Below, in pieces: positions 7,531-15,584 of a DNA stretch of 64,000 bases. A program made the position numbers and the translations under genes. Under the pieces are notes generated by a model. It saw nothing but the letters and a program-made list of their open reading frames with translations, ran no database searches and was not told the DNA's origin. Within the stretch, counting starts at the first letter, position 1; each line of letters starts with the position of its first letter. The stretch is from Streptomyces olivaceoviridis (GTDB lineage: Bacteria > Actinomycetota > Actinomycetes > Streptomycetales > Streptomycetaceae): NCBI RefSeq assembly GCF_014650115.1, contig NZ_BMUI01000009.1, positions 124,001 through 188,000 of the forward strand, read 5' to 3'.

Positions 7531-8175
7531 ATGGAGACGAAGCCGGCGCGTGTCCGCATCCTCGACGCGGCCCACGAACTCATGCTCACGGTCGGACTCG
7601 CCCGCGCCACCACCAAGGAGATCGCCCGCGCGGCCGGCTGCTCCGAAGCGGCCCTCTACAAGTACTTCGACAGCAAGGAGGAGCTGTTCGTACGGGTCCT
7701 CACCGAGCGCCTGCCCCGCCTCACCCCGCTGCTCAGCGGCCTCGCCGCCGCACCGGGCCGGGGCACGCTCGCGGGGAACCTCACCGAGATCGCCCGCCAG
7801 GCCGCCCTCTTCTACGAGCAGAGCTTCCCGATCGCCGCCTCCCTGTACGCCGAGACCCAGCTCAAACGCCGCCACGACGAGGCGCTGCGCGCGATCGGCT
7901 CCGGCCCGCACCTGCCCATCGAGGGCCTGGACGCCTACCTGCGCGCCGAACAGGCCGCCGGCCGCGTCCGTGCCGACGCCGACACCTACGCCGCCGCCTC
8001 ACTCCTCCTCGGCGCCTGCGCCCAGCGCGCGTTCGCCTACGACGCCACCGAGACCCGCGAACGGCCGCCCGTCGACGAGTTCGCCGCCCGCCTGGCGGCG
8101 ACCCTGGTGGGCGGAATCTCCGTTGCGGACACGCCGGACGACCACGACCCTGACGCCATGAGGCACCGCACATGA
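7531..8175 (+). CDS. TetR-family transcriptional regulator
   Basis: The 214-residue protein has a typical TetR DNA-binding domain at residues about 8-58 (ILDAAHELMLTVGLARATT, KEIARAAGCSEAALYKYF, DSKEELF) and a helical effector domain. The start ATG at 7531 follows CGGAGC. It is divergent from the oxidoreductase gene, with a GTGAGTG-type palindrome between them, so it likely represses both itself and that gene. It is followed after 10 bp by a gene of unknown function that may be cotranscribed. The effector ligand is unknown. Confidence 0.9.
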   Translation: METKPARVRILDAAHELMLTVGLARATTKEIARAAGCSEAALYKYFDSKEELFVRVLTERLPRLTPLLSGLAAAPGRGTLAGNLTEIARQAALFYEQSFPIAASLYAETQLKRRHDEALRAIGSGPHLPIEGLDAYLRAEQAAGRVRADADTYAAASLLLGACAQRAFAYDATETRERPPVDEFAARLAATLVGGISVADTPDDHDPDAMRHRT

Positions 8176-8185
8176 GGCGTCCCCC

Positions 8186-8893
8186 ATGCGGCTGAGGCTG
8201 CGCGAGTTCCGGCCCCGCACCGGACCGCACGAGTACCGGATCGTCCGGCCCCGGCACACCCTGCGCCACACCTCGCTGCGCGCCCCCGACCCCGTCGGCA
8301 TGCTGCTCGGCGACCACGACGGGCTGAACCGGCTCGCCGGCCTGTTCTCCTTCGCCGCCCGCTCCCCGCACACCGTCGTCCACGTGCCGCTGCGCGACGG
8401 CGTCCCGCCCGACGAGGGCGTCGGCGAACTGGTCGACCTCGTCCTCGTCCACGAACGCCTCGGCCTGCGCCCCAGCCAGTGGCCCGACCTGCGCCGCCGA
8501 CTACGCCAGGGCGCGCCCCTGACCGTCCGCACCGACGAGGCCCGCACCGCGCGGGACGCCGCCGTCTGGAGCGGGCGCCGGGACCGGGCGGACTTCCGGG
8601 GCGACCTGCGGCACGCCACGCACGCGCGTACCTTCTTCCTCTTCGGTCACCGGGAAGTGTTCGCCGAGACGGCCACCCGCTTCGCGGACGCGGCGGGCCG
8701 GGGGCCGTACCAGAACCGTGTCGGCGAAGGGCGTATGGCATACCTGGGATCGTTCCTGCCCCTGACCGATCCGCCCGGCGGCGGGCACCCCGTCGAGGTC
8801 ATGGTCTGCTTCAAGCCGTATCCGCCGTACGCCCACTTCAGGCCGCCGGGCGCGCCAGCCAGTCGTCCACGCCGGCCAGCAGCCGCTTCTTGA
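8186..8893 (+). CDS. Conserved-looking protein of unknown function
   Basis: I do not recognise the family. The 235-residue product is Arg-rich, soluble and without signal peptide or membrane span. It has a folded-looking segment (GMLLGDHDGLNRLAGLFSFAARSPHTVVHVPLR) and a second segment (HARTFFLFGHREVFAETATRFADAAG, read in parts). It starts 10 bp after the TetR gene and probably belongs to that transcript. Its last 56 bp overlap the 3' end of the convergent adenosine deaminase gene, and the Pro/Arg/Ala-rich tail in that overlap looks non-homologous, so the original stop may have been lost. Codon use is typical for the window. Confidence 0.6.
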   Translation: MRLRLREFRPRTGPHEYRIVRPRHTLRHTSLRAPDPVGMLLGDHDGLNRLAGLFSFAARSPHTVVHVPLRDGVPPDEGVGELVDLVLVHERLGLRPSQWPDLRRRLRQGAPLTVRTDEARTARDAAVWSGRRDRADFRGDLRHATHARTFFLFGHREVFAETATRFADAAGRGPYQNRVGEGRMAYLGSFLPLTDPPGGGHPVEVMVCFKPYPPYAHFRPPGAPASRPRRPAAAS

Positions 8894-9878
8894 CCTCCTC
8901 CGGGGCGGCCGAGCCGCGCACCGACTGCCGGGCCAGCTCCGCGAGTTCGGCGTCCGTGAAGCCGTGGGCGTGGCGGGCGATCTCGTACTGGGCGGCCAGC
9001 CGGGAGCCGAACAGCAGCGGGTCGTCGGCGCCCAGCGCCATCGGGACGCCCGCCTCGAAGAGCGTGCGCAACGGCACGTCCTCCGGCTTCTCGTACACGC
9101 CGAGCGCCACGTTCGACGCCGGGCACACCTCACAGGTCACGCCCCGGTCGGCCAGCCGCTTCAGCAGCCGGGGGTCCTCCGCCGCCCGCACCCCGTGCCC
9201 GATCCGCGTGGCGTCCAGGTCGTCCAGGCAGTCCCGGACCGACGCCGGGCCGGTCAGCTCGCCGCCGTGCGGGGCCGACAGCAGACCGCCCTCCCGCGCG
9301 ATGTGGAAGGCCCGGTCGAAGTCCCGCGCCATGCCCCGCCGCTCGTCGTTGGAGAGCCCGAAGCCGACCACGCCCCGGTCCGCGTAGCGCACCGCCAGCC
9401 GGGCCAGCGTCCGCGCGTCCAGCGGGTGCTTCATCCGGTTCGCGGCCACCAGCACCCGCATGCCGAGCCCGGTCCTCCGCGAGGTCGTGTCCACCGCGTC
9501 CAGGATGATCTCCAGGGCCGGGATCAGACCGCCCAGCCGGGGCGCGTACGACGTCGGGTCCACCTGGATCTCCAGCCAGCCCGAGCCGTCCGCCAGGTCC
9601 TCCTCGGCGGCCTCCCGGACCAGGCGCTGGATGTCCTCGGGCTCGCGCACACAGGAGCGCGCGGCGTCGTACAGCCGCTGGAAACGGAACCAGCCCCGCT
9701 CGTCAGTGGCCCGCAGTCTCGGCGGTTCCCCGCTGGTCAGCGCCTCCGTCAGCGCGTCGGGCAGCCGGACGCCGTACTTGTCGGCCAGTTCCAGGACGGT
9801 GCCCGGTCGCATCGAGCCGGTGAAGTGCAGGTGCAGATGGGCTTTCGGCAGCTCAGAGAGATCACGTACACGCTCCAT
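8838..9878 (-). CDS. add: Adenosine deaminase
   Basis: The 346-residue TIM-barrel metallo-hydrolase converts adenosine to inosine in purine salvage. Metal ligands appear in PKAHLHLHFTGSMRP near the N-terminus. HGGELTG, RIGHGVRA, CPASNVALG and GADDPLLFG carry the remaining active-site residues in family order. The ATG at 9878 was chosen because homology begins a few residues later (LSELPKAHLHLH); an upstream ATG at 9947 would add 23 residues without homology. The gene is convergent with the unknown gene at 8186-8893, overlapping it by 56 bp, and lies downstream of aspC behind a terminator. Confidence 0.9.
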   Translation of the reverse strand: MERVRDLSELPKAHLHLHFTGSMRPGTVLELADKYGVRLPDALTEALTSGEPPRLRATDERGWFRFQRLYDAARSCVREPEDIQRLVREAAEEDLADGSGWLEIQVDPTSYAPRLGGLIPALEIILDAVDTTSRRTGLGMRVLVAANRMKHPLDARTLARLAVRYADRGVVGFGLSNDERRGMARDFDRAFHIAREGGLLSAPHGGELTGPASVRDCLDDLDATRIGHGVRAAEDPRLLKRLADRGVTCEVCPASNVALGVYEKPEDVPLRTLFEAGVPMALGADDPLLFGSRLAAQYEIARHAHGFTDAELAELARQSVRGSAAPEEVKKRLLAGVDDWLARPAA

Positions 9879-9951
9879 TCCCAGATCCTGCCGTATGTCC
9901 CCGCTGTCCCGGTAGCCGTTTCCCCTTACGTGCTCTTGCTCGCACAAACGA

Positions 9952-9987
9952 ACAGGGGCACCTCCGGGAATCCGAAGGTGCCCCTGT
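9952..9987 (-). terminator. Terminator downstream of aspC
   Basis: A perfect 12-bp stem (ACAGGGGCACCT with AGGTGCCCCTGT) lies 15 bp past the aspC stop codon and separates it from add. Confidence 0.8.
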
Positions 9988-10002
9988 CCAGAAATGGACG
10001 AC

Positions 10003-11229
10003 TCAGTCCCTGGCCTCCGCCAGCAGCTTCTGGATGCGGCTCACGCCCTCGACGAGGTCCTCGTCACCGAGCGCGTACGACAGCCGCAGATAGCCCGGCG
10101 TGCCGAAGGCCTCGCCCGGGACGACCGCGACCTCGGCCTCCTCCAGGATCAGCGCGGCCAGCTCGACGGTGTCCTGCGGGCGCTTGCCGCGGATCTCCTT
10201 GCCGAGCAGTGCCTTGACCGACGGGTAGGCGTAGAAGGCGCCCTCCGGCTCCGGGCAGAGCACGCCGTCGATCTCGTTGAGCATCCGCACGATGGTCTTG
10301 CGGCGCCGGTCGAATGCCTCGCGCATCGTCGCCACGGCGTCGAGGTCACCGGAGACGGCGGCCAGCGCGGCCACCTGGGCGACGTTGGAGACGTTCGAGG
10401 TGGCGTGCGACTGGAGGTTCGTCGCGGCCTTGACCACGTCCTTCGGGCCGATGACCCAGCCCACGCGCCAGCCGGTCATGGCGTACGTCTTCGCCACGCC
10501 GTTGACCACGATGCACTTGTCGCGCAGCTCGGGGAAGAGCCCCGCCAGGGACACCGCGGCGGCCTCGCCGTAGACCAGGTGCTCGTAGATCTCGTCGGTG
10601 AGCACCCACAGGCCGTGCTCGACGGCCCAGCGGCCGATCGCCTCGGTCTCGGTCTCGGAGTACACCGCGCCGGTCGGGTTGGACGGGGAGACGAAGAGGA
10701 CCACCTTCGTCTTCTCCGTGCGCGCCGCCTCCAGCTGCTCCACCGTGACGCGGTAGCCGGTGGTCTCGTCGGCGACGACCTCGACCGGGACACCGCCGGC
10801 CAGGCGGATCGACTCCGGGTACGTCGTCCAGTACGGCGCGGGGACGATGACCTCGTCGCCCGGGTCGAGGATCGCGGCGAACGCCTCGTAGATGGCCTGC
10901 TTGCCACCGTTGGTGACCAGGATCTGCGAGACGTCGGGCTCCCAGCCGGAGTCGCGCAGCGTCTTCGCGGCGATGGCGGCCTTCAGCTCGGGGAGGCCGC
11001 CGGCCGGGGTGTAGCGGTGGTACTTGGGGTTCTTGCAGGCCTCGACGGCCGCCTCGACGATGTAGTCCGGGGTCGGGAAGTCGGGCTCACCGGCGCCGAA
11101 GCCGATCACCGGACGCCCGGCGGCCTTCAGGGCCTTGGCCTTGGCGTCCACGGCGAGGGTGGCGGACTCGGAGATCGCGCCGACTCGGGCGGAGACCCGG
11201 CGCTCGGTGGGAGGGGTTGCAGCGCTCAT
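10003..11229 (-). CDS. aspC: Pyridoxal-phosphate aspartate aminotransferase
   Basis: The 408-residue class I aminotransferase interconverts aspartate and 2-oxoglutarate with oxaloacetate and glutamate. Fold type I landmarks are GAGEPDFPTPDYI near residue 45, the PLP-phosphate region TNGGKQAIYE, SPSNPTGAVY, TDEIYEHLVYG and the Schiff-base lysine K248 in AKTYAMTGWRVG. Family I-gamma enzymes of this type may also transaminate prephenate. The ATG at 11229 gives MSAATPPTERRVSARV, the usual streptomycete N-terminus; an upstream extension is rejected. It reads away from trpT and secE. Confidence 0.92.
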   Translation of the reverse strand: MSAATPPTERRVSARVGAISESATLAVDAKAKALKAAGRPVIGFGAGEPDFPTPDYIVEAAVEACKNPKYHRYTPAGGLPELKAAIAAKTLRDSGWEPDVSQILVTNGGKQAIYEAFAAILDPGDEVIVPAPYWTTYPESIRLAGGVPVEVVADETTGYRVTVEQLEAARTEKTKVVLFVSPSNPTGAVYSETETEAIGRWAVEHGLWVLTDEIYEHLVYGEAAAVSLAGLFPELRDKCIVVNGVAKTYAMTGWRVGWVIGPKDVVKAATNLQSHATSNVSNVAQVAALAAVSGDLDAVATMREAFDRRRKTIVRMLNEIDGVLCPEPEGAFYAYPSVKALLGKEIRGKRPQDTVELAALILEEAEVAVVPGEAFGTPGYLRLSYALGDEDLVEGVSRIQKLLAEARD

Positions 11230-11374
11230 GCGGCCCATCGTTCCAGACCGGAAATGACCCCGGCACACGGGTTTCACAGACTGAACAGGAAGGGTCGAGG
11301 CGTGAACACGGGTCCGAATCCGGGCCCCGGCCAGGACGATCTTTGGTCACGCGGCCCCGGACGGGCGCTTTCTG

Positions 11375-11404
11375 TTCGACGCCGGGGCCCGGACCACGTA
11401 CACT
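11375..11404 (+). promoter_or_regulatory. Candidate promoter upstream of trpT-secE
   Basis: TTCGAC and TACACT are spaced by 18 bp, about 85 bp before tRNA-Trp. It is the best vegetative-type match in the divergent region between aspC and trpT. Confidence 0.5.
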
Positions 11405-11489
11405 CTCACCTCGTTGGCCTTCAGCCACCGTCGCCGAGCCGGTGCACACCGGGCACCCGGTCGGATGCGGTACGTTGGGGGACACACAA

Positions 11490-11562
11490 AGGGTCGTAGC
11501 TCAATTGGTAGAGCACCGGTCTCCAAAACCGGCGGTTGGGGGTTCAAGTCCCTCCGGCCCTG
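11490..11562 (+). tRNA. tRNA-Trp (CCA)
   Basis: This is a 73-nt cloverleaf with acceptor AGGGTCG paired to CGGCCCT (one G-T) and discriminator G. The anticodon arm CCGGT-CTCCAAA-ACCGG gives anticodon CCA, and the T-loop is GTTCAAGTC. No 3' CCA is encoded. It lies just ahead of secE, an arrangement shared with mycobacteria. Confidence 0.95.
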
Positions 11563-11668
11563 CTACACACACCGCCAGGATGTGTGCGCATGTACGTACA
11601 GCAATGCACCGCCGTGCGGCTCAGAAACCGGGCGCGGCACGGCCACGACCCGGGATCAGGTGAGGACA

Positions 11669-11956
11669 ATGACGGACGCCGTGGGCTCCATCGACACGCC
11701 TGATGCCCAGGACGAGGTGTCCGAGTCCAAGAAGAGGGCTCGCAAGGGCGGCAAGCGCGCCAAGAAGGGCCCGCTCAAGCGCCTGGCCACCTTCTACCGG
11801 CAGATCATCGCGGAGCTCCGCAAGGTCGTCTGGCCCTCGCGCAACCAGCTCACCTCGTACACCACCGTGGTGATCTTCTTCGTCGCCATCATGATCGCCC
11901 TGGTGACCGTGATTGACTATGGGCTCAACCACGCGGCCAAGTACGTCTTCGGCTGA
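11669..11956 (+). CDS. secE: Preprotein translocase subunit SecE
   Basis: The 95-residue protein clamps the two halves of SecY in the Sec translocon. A charged, Lys-rich N-terminus (KKRARKGGKRAKKG) leads into the conserved amphipathic helix and motif EIIAELRKVVWPSRNQL (seen here as RQIIAELRKVVWPSRNQL). A single C-terminal membrane span follows (TTVVIFFVAIMIALVTVIDYG). AGGTGAGGAC supports the ATG at 11669. It is the first gene of the secE-nusG-rplKA block and ends 80 bp before nusG, with a hairpin between. Confidence 0.95.
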   Translation: MTDAVGSIDTPDAQDEVSESKKRARKGGKRAKKGPLKRLATFYRQIIAELRKVVWPSRNQLTSYTTVVIFFVAIMIALVTVIDYGLNHAAKYVFG

Positions 11957-11968
11957 GCCAAGAGCGAA

Positions 11969-11995
11969 GGGCGCCGTGGTACCGGCGCCCGTTTT
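11969..11995 (+). terminator. Hairpin between secE and nusG
   Basis: GGGCGCC pairs with GGCGCCC across an 8-nt loop and is followed by GTTTT. It may attenuate rather than fully stop readthrough into nusG. Confidence 0.6.
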
Positions 11996-12036
11996 CGCAT
12001 GTTCCACCCCTATGTATCCAGGAAGAAGCAGCCATC

Positions 12037-12906
12037 GTGTCTGACCCGAACCTGAACGACGACGCCACCGAGCCCCGAGGGCTGGCTGCCGAGACGGTGG
12101 ACGACGAGCTCGACATCGTCGAGGGCGCGGACGAGCAGGACGAGTTCGAGGCTGCCGAGGCCGAGGCGGGTGAGCCGGCCGAGGAGGCCGCCCTGCACGC
12201 CGAGGACGAGGACGAAGAGGCCGACGAGGAGGCCGCCGTCGCGGAGGCCGCCGTCGCGGAGGCCGCCGAGGAAGAGCCCGCCGCTCCGGTGGACCCGGTC
12301 GAGGCCCTGCGCGAGGAACTGCGCACCCTGCCCGGCGAGTGGTACGTCATCCACACCTACGCCGGCTACGAGAACCGCGTGAAGACCAACCTGGAGCAGC
12401 GCGCCGTCTCGCTGAACGTCGAGGACTACATCTTCCAGGCCGAGGTGCCGCAGGAAGAGGTCGTCCAGATCAAGAACGGCGACCGCAAGACGATCAAGCA
12501 GAACAAGCTGCCGGGTTACGTCCTGGTCCGCATGGACCTGACGAACGAGTCCTGGGGCGTCGTCCGCAACACCCCGGGCGTCACCGGCTTCGTCGGCAAC
12601 GCCTACGACCCGTACCCGCTGACCCTGGACGAGATCGTCAAGATGCTCGCCCCGGAGGCCGAGGAGAAGGCCGCTCGCGAGGCCGCCGAGGCCGAGGGCA
12701 AGCCCGCCCCGCAGCGCAAGGTCGAGGTCCAGGTGCTGGACTTCGAGGTCGGCGACTCGGTCACCGTCACCGACGGCCCGTTCGCCACGCTCCAGGCGAC
12801 CATCAACGAGATCAACCCCGACTCGAAGAAGGTCAAGGGCCTGGTGGAGATCTTCGGCCGCGAGACGCCGGTCGAGCTCTCCTTCGACCAGATCCAGAAG
12901 AACTAG
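12037..12906 (+). CDS. nusG: Transcription elongation/termination factor NusG
   Basis: The 289-residue protein is longer than E. coli NusG because of an acidic, Ala/Glu-rich N-terminal extension of about 90 residues, as is usual for streptomycetes. The NGN domain begins at EWYVIHTYAGYENRVKTNL and includes PGYVLVRMDL and NTPGVTGFVG. The C-terminal KOW domain is VGDSVTVTDGPFATLQATI. It binds RNA polymerase, and its KOW domain contacts Rho or ribosomal protein S10. The GTG at 12037 follows CAGGAAGAAG. A very strong hairpin with T-run follows the stop. Confidence 0.95.
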   Translation: MSDPNLNDDATEPRGLAAETVDDELDIVEGADEQDEFEAAEAEAGEPAEEAALHAEDEDEEADEEAAVAEAAVAEAAEEEPAAPVDPVEALREELRTLPGEWYVIHTYAGYENRVKTNLEQRAVSLNVEDYIFQAEVPQEEVVQIKNGDRKTIKQNKLPGYVLVRMDLTNESWGVVRNTPGVTGFVGNAYDPYPLTLDEIVKMLAPEAEEKAAREAAEAEGKPAPQRKVEVQVLDFEVGDSVTVTDGPFATLQATINEINPDSKKVKGLVEIFGRETPVELSFDQIQKN

Positions 12907-12929
12907 TTCATTTCTGGACGTACCGCTTC

Positions 12930-12978
12930 CGTGCAGGTCAGGCGGGCTGGTTCAGCCCTCCTGACCTGCACGGTTTTT
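12930..12978 (+). terminator. Strong terminator after nusG
   Basis: A 13-bp outer stem (12930-12942 with 12960-12972) encloses a second 6-bp stem GGGCTG/CAGCCC and is followed by GTTTTT. It separates secE-nusG from rplKA. A weak promoter-like pair TTGGCC (12977) and TATCGT (12999) lies just beyond. Confidence 0.85.
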
Positions 12979-13075
12979 GGCCGCGCATCTATACCCGTTA
13001 TCGTTGTGCGGTATGCCTGCGTCCGGGTGGTCCCCGGAGGCGGGCAGGACCCGAACCGAAAGGACCCGGAGAGCT

Positions 13076-13510
13076 ATGCCTCCCAAGAAGAAGAAGGTCA
13101 CGGGGCTCATCAAGCTCCAGATCCAGGCCGGCGCCGCCAACCCGGCTCCGCCGGTCGGCCCGGCGCTGGGTCAGCACGGCGTCAACATCATGGAGTTCTG
13201 CAAGGCCTACAACGCCGCGACCGAGTCGCAGCGCGGTTGGGTCATCCCGGTGGAGATCACGGTCTACGAGGACCGCTCCTTCACCTTCATCACCAAGACG
13301 CCGCCGGCCGCGAAGATGATCCTCAAGGCCGCGGGCATCGAGAAGGGCTCCGGCGAGCCGCACAAGACCAAGGTCGCCAAGATCACCGAGGCGCAGGTCC
13401 GCGAGATCGCCCAGACCAAGATGGCCGACCTGAACGCGAACGACCTGGACGCCGCCGCGAAGATCATCGCCGGTACCGCGCGTTCCATGGGCGTCACGGT
13501 CGAGGGCTGA
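13076..13510 (+). CDS. rplK: 50S ribosomal protein L11
   Basis: The 144-residue protein binds the GTPase-centre region of 23S rRNA and is the target region of thiostrepton. Motifs include KLQIQAGAANPAPPVGPALGQHGVNIMEFCKAYNA, read in parts from residue 10, and the C-terminal rRNA-binding segment AKIIAGTARSMGVTVEG. The proline-rich hinge and length are typical. The ATG at 13076 is the conserved MPPKKKKV start; AAAGGACCCGGAG lies upstream. It forms a two-gene unit with rplA. L11 is also needed for RelA-dependent ppGpp synthesis, which in streptomycetes affects antibiotic production. Confidence 0.97.
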   Translation: MPPKKKKVTGLIKLQIQAGAANPAPPVGPALGQHGVNIMEFCKAYNAATESQRGWVIPVEITVYEDRSFTFITKTPPAAKMILKAAGIEKGSGEPHKTKVAKITEAQVREIAQTKMADLNANDLDAAAKIIAGTARSMGVTVEG

Positions 13511-13610
13511 CCCCAACCCCCCAGTAGTCATGCGGCCGTAGCCGGTCGCACGTGGCAGGGCCTGCTCGGCCCAGGGACCACGACTCCTTCAGAACACACA
13601 GGAGCAAGTT

Positions 13611-14336
13611 GTGAGCAAGCGCAGCAAGGCTCTCCGCGCTGCGGACGCCAAGGTCGACCGGGAGAAGCTGTACGCCCCGCTCGAGGCCGTCCGTCTGGCC
13701 AAGGAGACCTCCACGACCAAGTTCGACGCGACCGTCGAGGTGGCCTTCCGCCTGGGTGTCGACCCGCGCAAGGCCGACCAGATGGTCCGTGGCACCGTGA
13801 ACCTTCCGCACGGCACCGGCAAGACCGCCCGGGTCCTGGTCTTCGCGACCGGTGACCGTGCTGCGGCCGCGGAGGCCGCCGGCGCCGACATCGTCGGCTC
13901 CGACGAACTGATCGACGAGGTGGCGAAGGGCCGTCTGGACTTCGACGCCGTCGTCGCCACCCCGGACCTCATGGGCAAGGTCGGCCGCCTCGGCCGCGTC
14001 CTCGGCCCGCGTGGTCTGATGCCGAACCCGAAGACCGGCACCGTCACCCCCGACGTCGCCAAGGCCGTCACCGACATCAAGGGCGGCAAGATCGAGTTCC
14101 GCGTCGACAAGCACTCGAACCTGCACTTCATCATCGGCAAGGCGTCCTTCGACGACTCCAAGCTGGTGGAGAACTACGGCGCCGCGCTGGAGGAGATCCT
14201 CCGTCTGAAGCCGTCCGCCGCCAAGGGTCGCTACATCAAGAAGGCCGCGGTCAGCACCACCATGGGCCCCGGCATCCCGGTCGACCCGAACCGCACCCGC
14301 AACCTCCTCGTCGAGGAGGACCCGGCCGCCGTCTGA
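13611..14336 (+). CDS. rplA: 50S ribosomal protein L1
   Basis: The 241-residue L1-stalk protein includes the hallmarks FDATVEVAFRLGVDPRKADQMVRG, GRVLGPRGLMPNPKTGTV and GGKIEFRVDKHSNLH (each read in parts). GTG at 13611 follows CAGGAGCAAG. L1 binds the 23S L1 stalk and, in many bacteria, its own mRNA leader. The 100-bp gap from rplK contains a possible L1 target (CCAGGGACCACG region), but I cannot fold it confidently. A long hairpin after the gene separates it from the lipoprotein gene. Confidence 0.97.
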   Translation: MSKRSKALRAADAKVDREKLYAPLEAVRLAKETSTTKFDATVEVAFRLGVDPRKADQMVRGTVNLPHGTGKTARVLVFATGDRAAAAEAAGADIVGSDELIDEVAKGRLDFDAVVATPDLMGKVGRLGRVLGPRGLMPNPKTGTVTPDVAKAVTDIKGGKIEFRVDKHSNLHFIIGKASFDDSKLVENYGAALEEILRLKPSAAKGRYIKKAAVSTTMGPGIPVDPNRTRNLLVEEDPAAV

Positions 14337-14378
14337 GCCGTAGCTCAGCCCGGTAGCCGCGTCAGGTACGCGTAAAGA

Positions 14379-14426
14379 AAAGGGCGGGCCCTGGAACCTT
14401 GGAGGTTCCGGGCCCGTCCTTTCTTC
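14379..14426 (+). terminator. Terminator after rplA
   Basis: A roughly 19-bp stem with one bulged T runs from 14379-14398 to 14404-14422, with a TTGGA loop and a TTTCTTC tail. It ends the rplKA transcript. Confidence 0.8.
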
Positions 14427-14501
14427 GTGCGACTTTTCGCACGACTGTCAGTGGCCTGGCATACCGTGCAGGCACAGGACACGCATCAGGGGTGGGAGCA
14501 G

Positions 14502-15422
14502 ATGATGAGCACGACCGTGCGCCGGGTGGCCCTTTCCGCAGCCGTGGTGGCCGCCCTGACCGGAGTGGCCGCGTGCGGCTCCTCCGACTCCGGCAAGGAC
14601 GGCGGTGACAAGGCGGCCGGCAAGACCGCGGCACACGTCAGCCCCATCGCCGCCCTGCGCTCCGCCGAGAAGTCCACCGACAAGGCCGACTCCGCCAAGG
14701 TGCGCTCCACCACGTCCATCGGCGACCTCATGTCGATGACCGCGAACGGCGCCCTCACCTGGGGCGACGGCCTCAAGGGCAACCTCACCATCACCTACAC
14801 CGGCGGCCAGATGGCCGAGCTGATGAAGAAGGCCGGCACGCAGTCGATGGAGGCCCGGTACCTGCCGGACGCCTACTACGCGCACATGAGCGACACCTAC
14901 GCCCAGCAGGCGGGCGGCGGCAAGCACTGGATCAAGTACTCCTACGACGACCTCGCCAAGCTCGGCGGCGCCTCCGGTTCGTACATGAAGGACCAGATCC
15001 AGAACGCCACGCCGAACCAGTCCGTGAAGATGCTGCTGGCCTCCGGCGACGTCAAGAAGGTCGGTGAGGAGACGGTCTCCGGCGTCCACACCACCCACTA
15101 CTCGGGCACGCTGAACGTCGCCGACCTCGCGGGCAAGACCAGCAACCTCAGCGCCGAGCAGCTGTCGGCCCTGAAGAAGCAGCTCAGCCAGGCCGGCGTC
15201 ACCACCGACACCGTCGACATCTGGATCAACGACCAGGACCTGCTGGTCAAGAAGACCGAGAAGGCCGACACGGCCAACGGCGCCATGACCAACACGTCCT
15301 TCTACAGCGACTACGGCGTGAAGGTGACCGCCGAGGCGCCCCCGGCCGGCGACACCAAGGACTTCGCGGACATGCTGAAGTCCGGCGGCACGCTGACCGG
15401 CGGCACCGGCGCCACCTCCTGA
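14502..15422 (+). CDS. Secreted lipoprotein of unknown function (LolA/LppX-like)
   Basis: The 306-residue protein has a lipoprotein signal peptide with lipobox VAAC (cysteine near residue 26), followed by a flexible Gly/Ser/Lys linker. The mature part contains SIGDLMSMTANGALTWGDGLKGNLTI, EARYLPDAYYAHMS, HYSGTLNVADLAG and DTVDIWINDQDLLVKK (read in parts). This pattern of a single beta-rich domain resembles LolA/LppX/LprG-type lipid-binding lipoproteins. The cargo is unknown. ATG 14502 follows GGTGGGAG; the adjacent ATG at 14505 is equally possible. It sits between rplA and rplJ, as in other streptomycetes, but is bounded by its own terminator upstream. Confidence 0.8.
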   Translation: MMSTTVRRVALSAAVVAALTGVAACGSSDSGKDGGDKAAGKTAAHVSPIAALRSAEKSTDKADSAKVRSTTSIGDLMSMTANGALTWGDGLKGNLTITYTGGQMAELMKKAGTQSMEARYLPDAYYAHMSDTYAQQAGGGKHWIKYSYDDLAKLGGASGSYMKDQIQNATPNQSVKMLLASGDVKKVGEETVSGVHTTHYSGTLNVADLAGKTSNLSAEQLSALKKQLSQAGVTTDTVDIWINDQDLLVKKTEKADTANGAMTNTSFYSDYGVKVTAEAPPAGDTKDFADMLKSGGTLTGGTGATS

Positions 15423-15554
15423 CCTCTCCCGACCCGGTGGCCCGCACGGCCCTCCGAGGCGCGCCCAGCGCCCCCGGAGGGCCTGACGCCCTCACCTGCC
15501 CGCCGGCCGGCGGAGCCTGCCGTGCCCCGGCCGGAGCGGCCGTAAACGGCCGAT

Positions 15555-15584
15555 TTGCTCGATGGAGCCTCCGTCCCGTACTCT
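15555..15584 (+). promoter_or_regulatory. Candidate promoter for rplJL(-rpoBC)
   Basis: TTGCTC and TACTCT are separated by 18 bp. Transcription from here would give a leader of about 240 nt before rplJ. Confidence 0.55.

Noticed and set aside
5924..8161. A 745-codon plus-strand frame crossing murB, the oxidoreductase and the TetR gene
   Set aside because: It is out of frame with all three recognised genes and runs through convergent and divergent intergenic regions.
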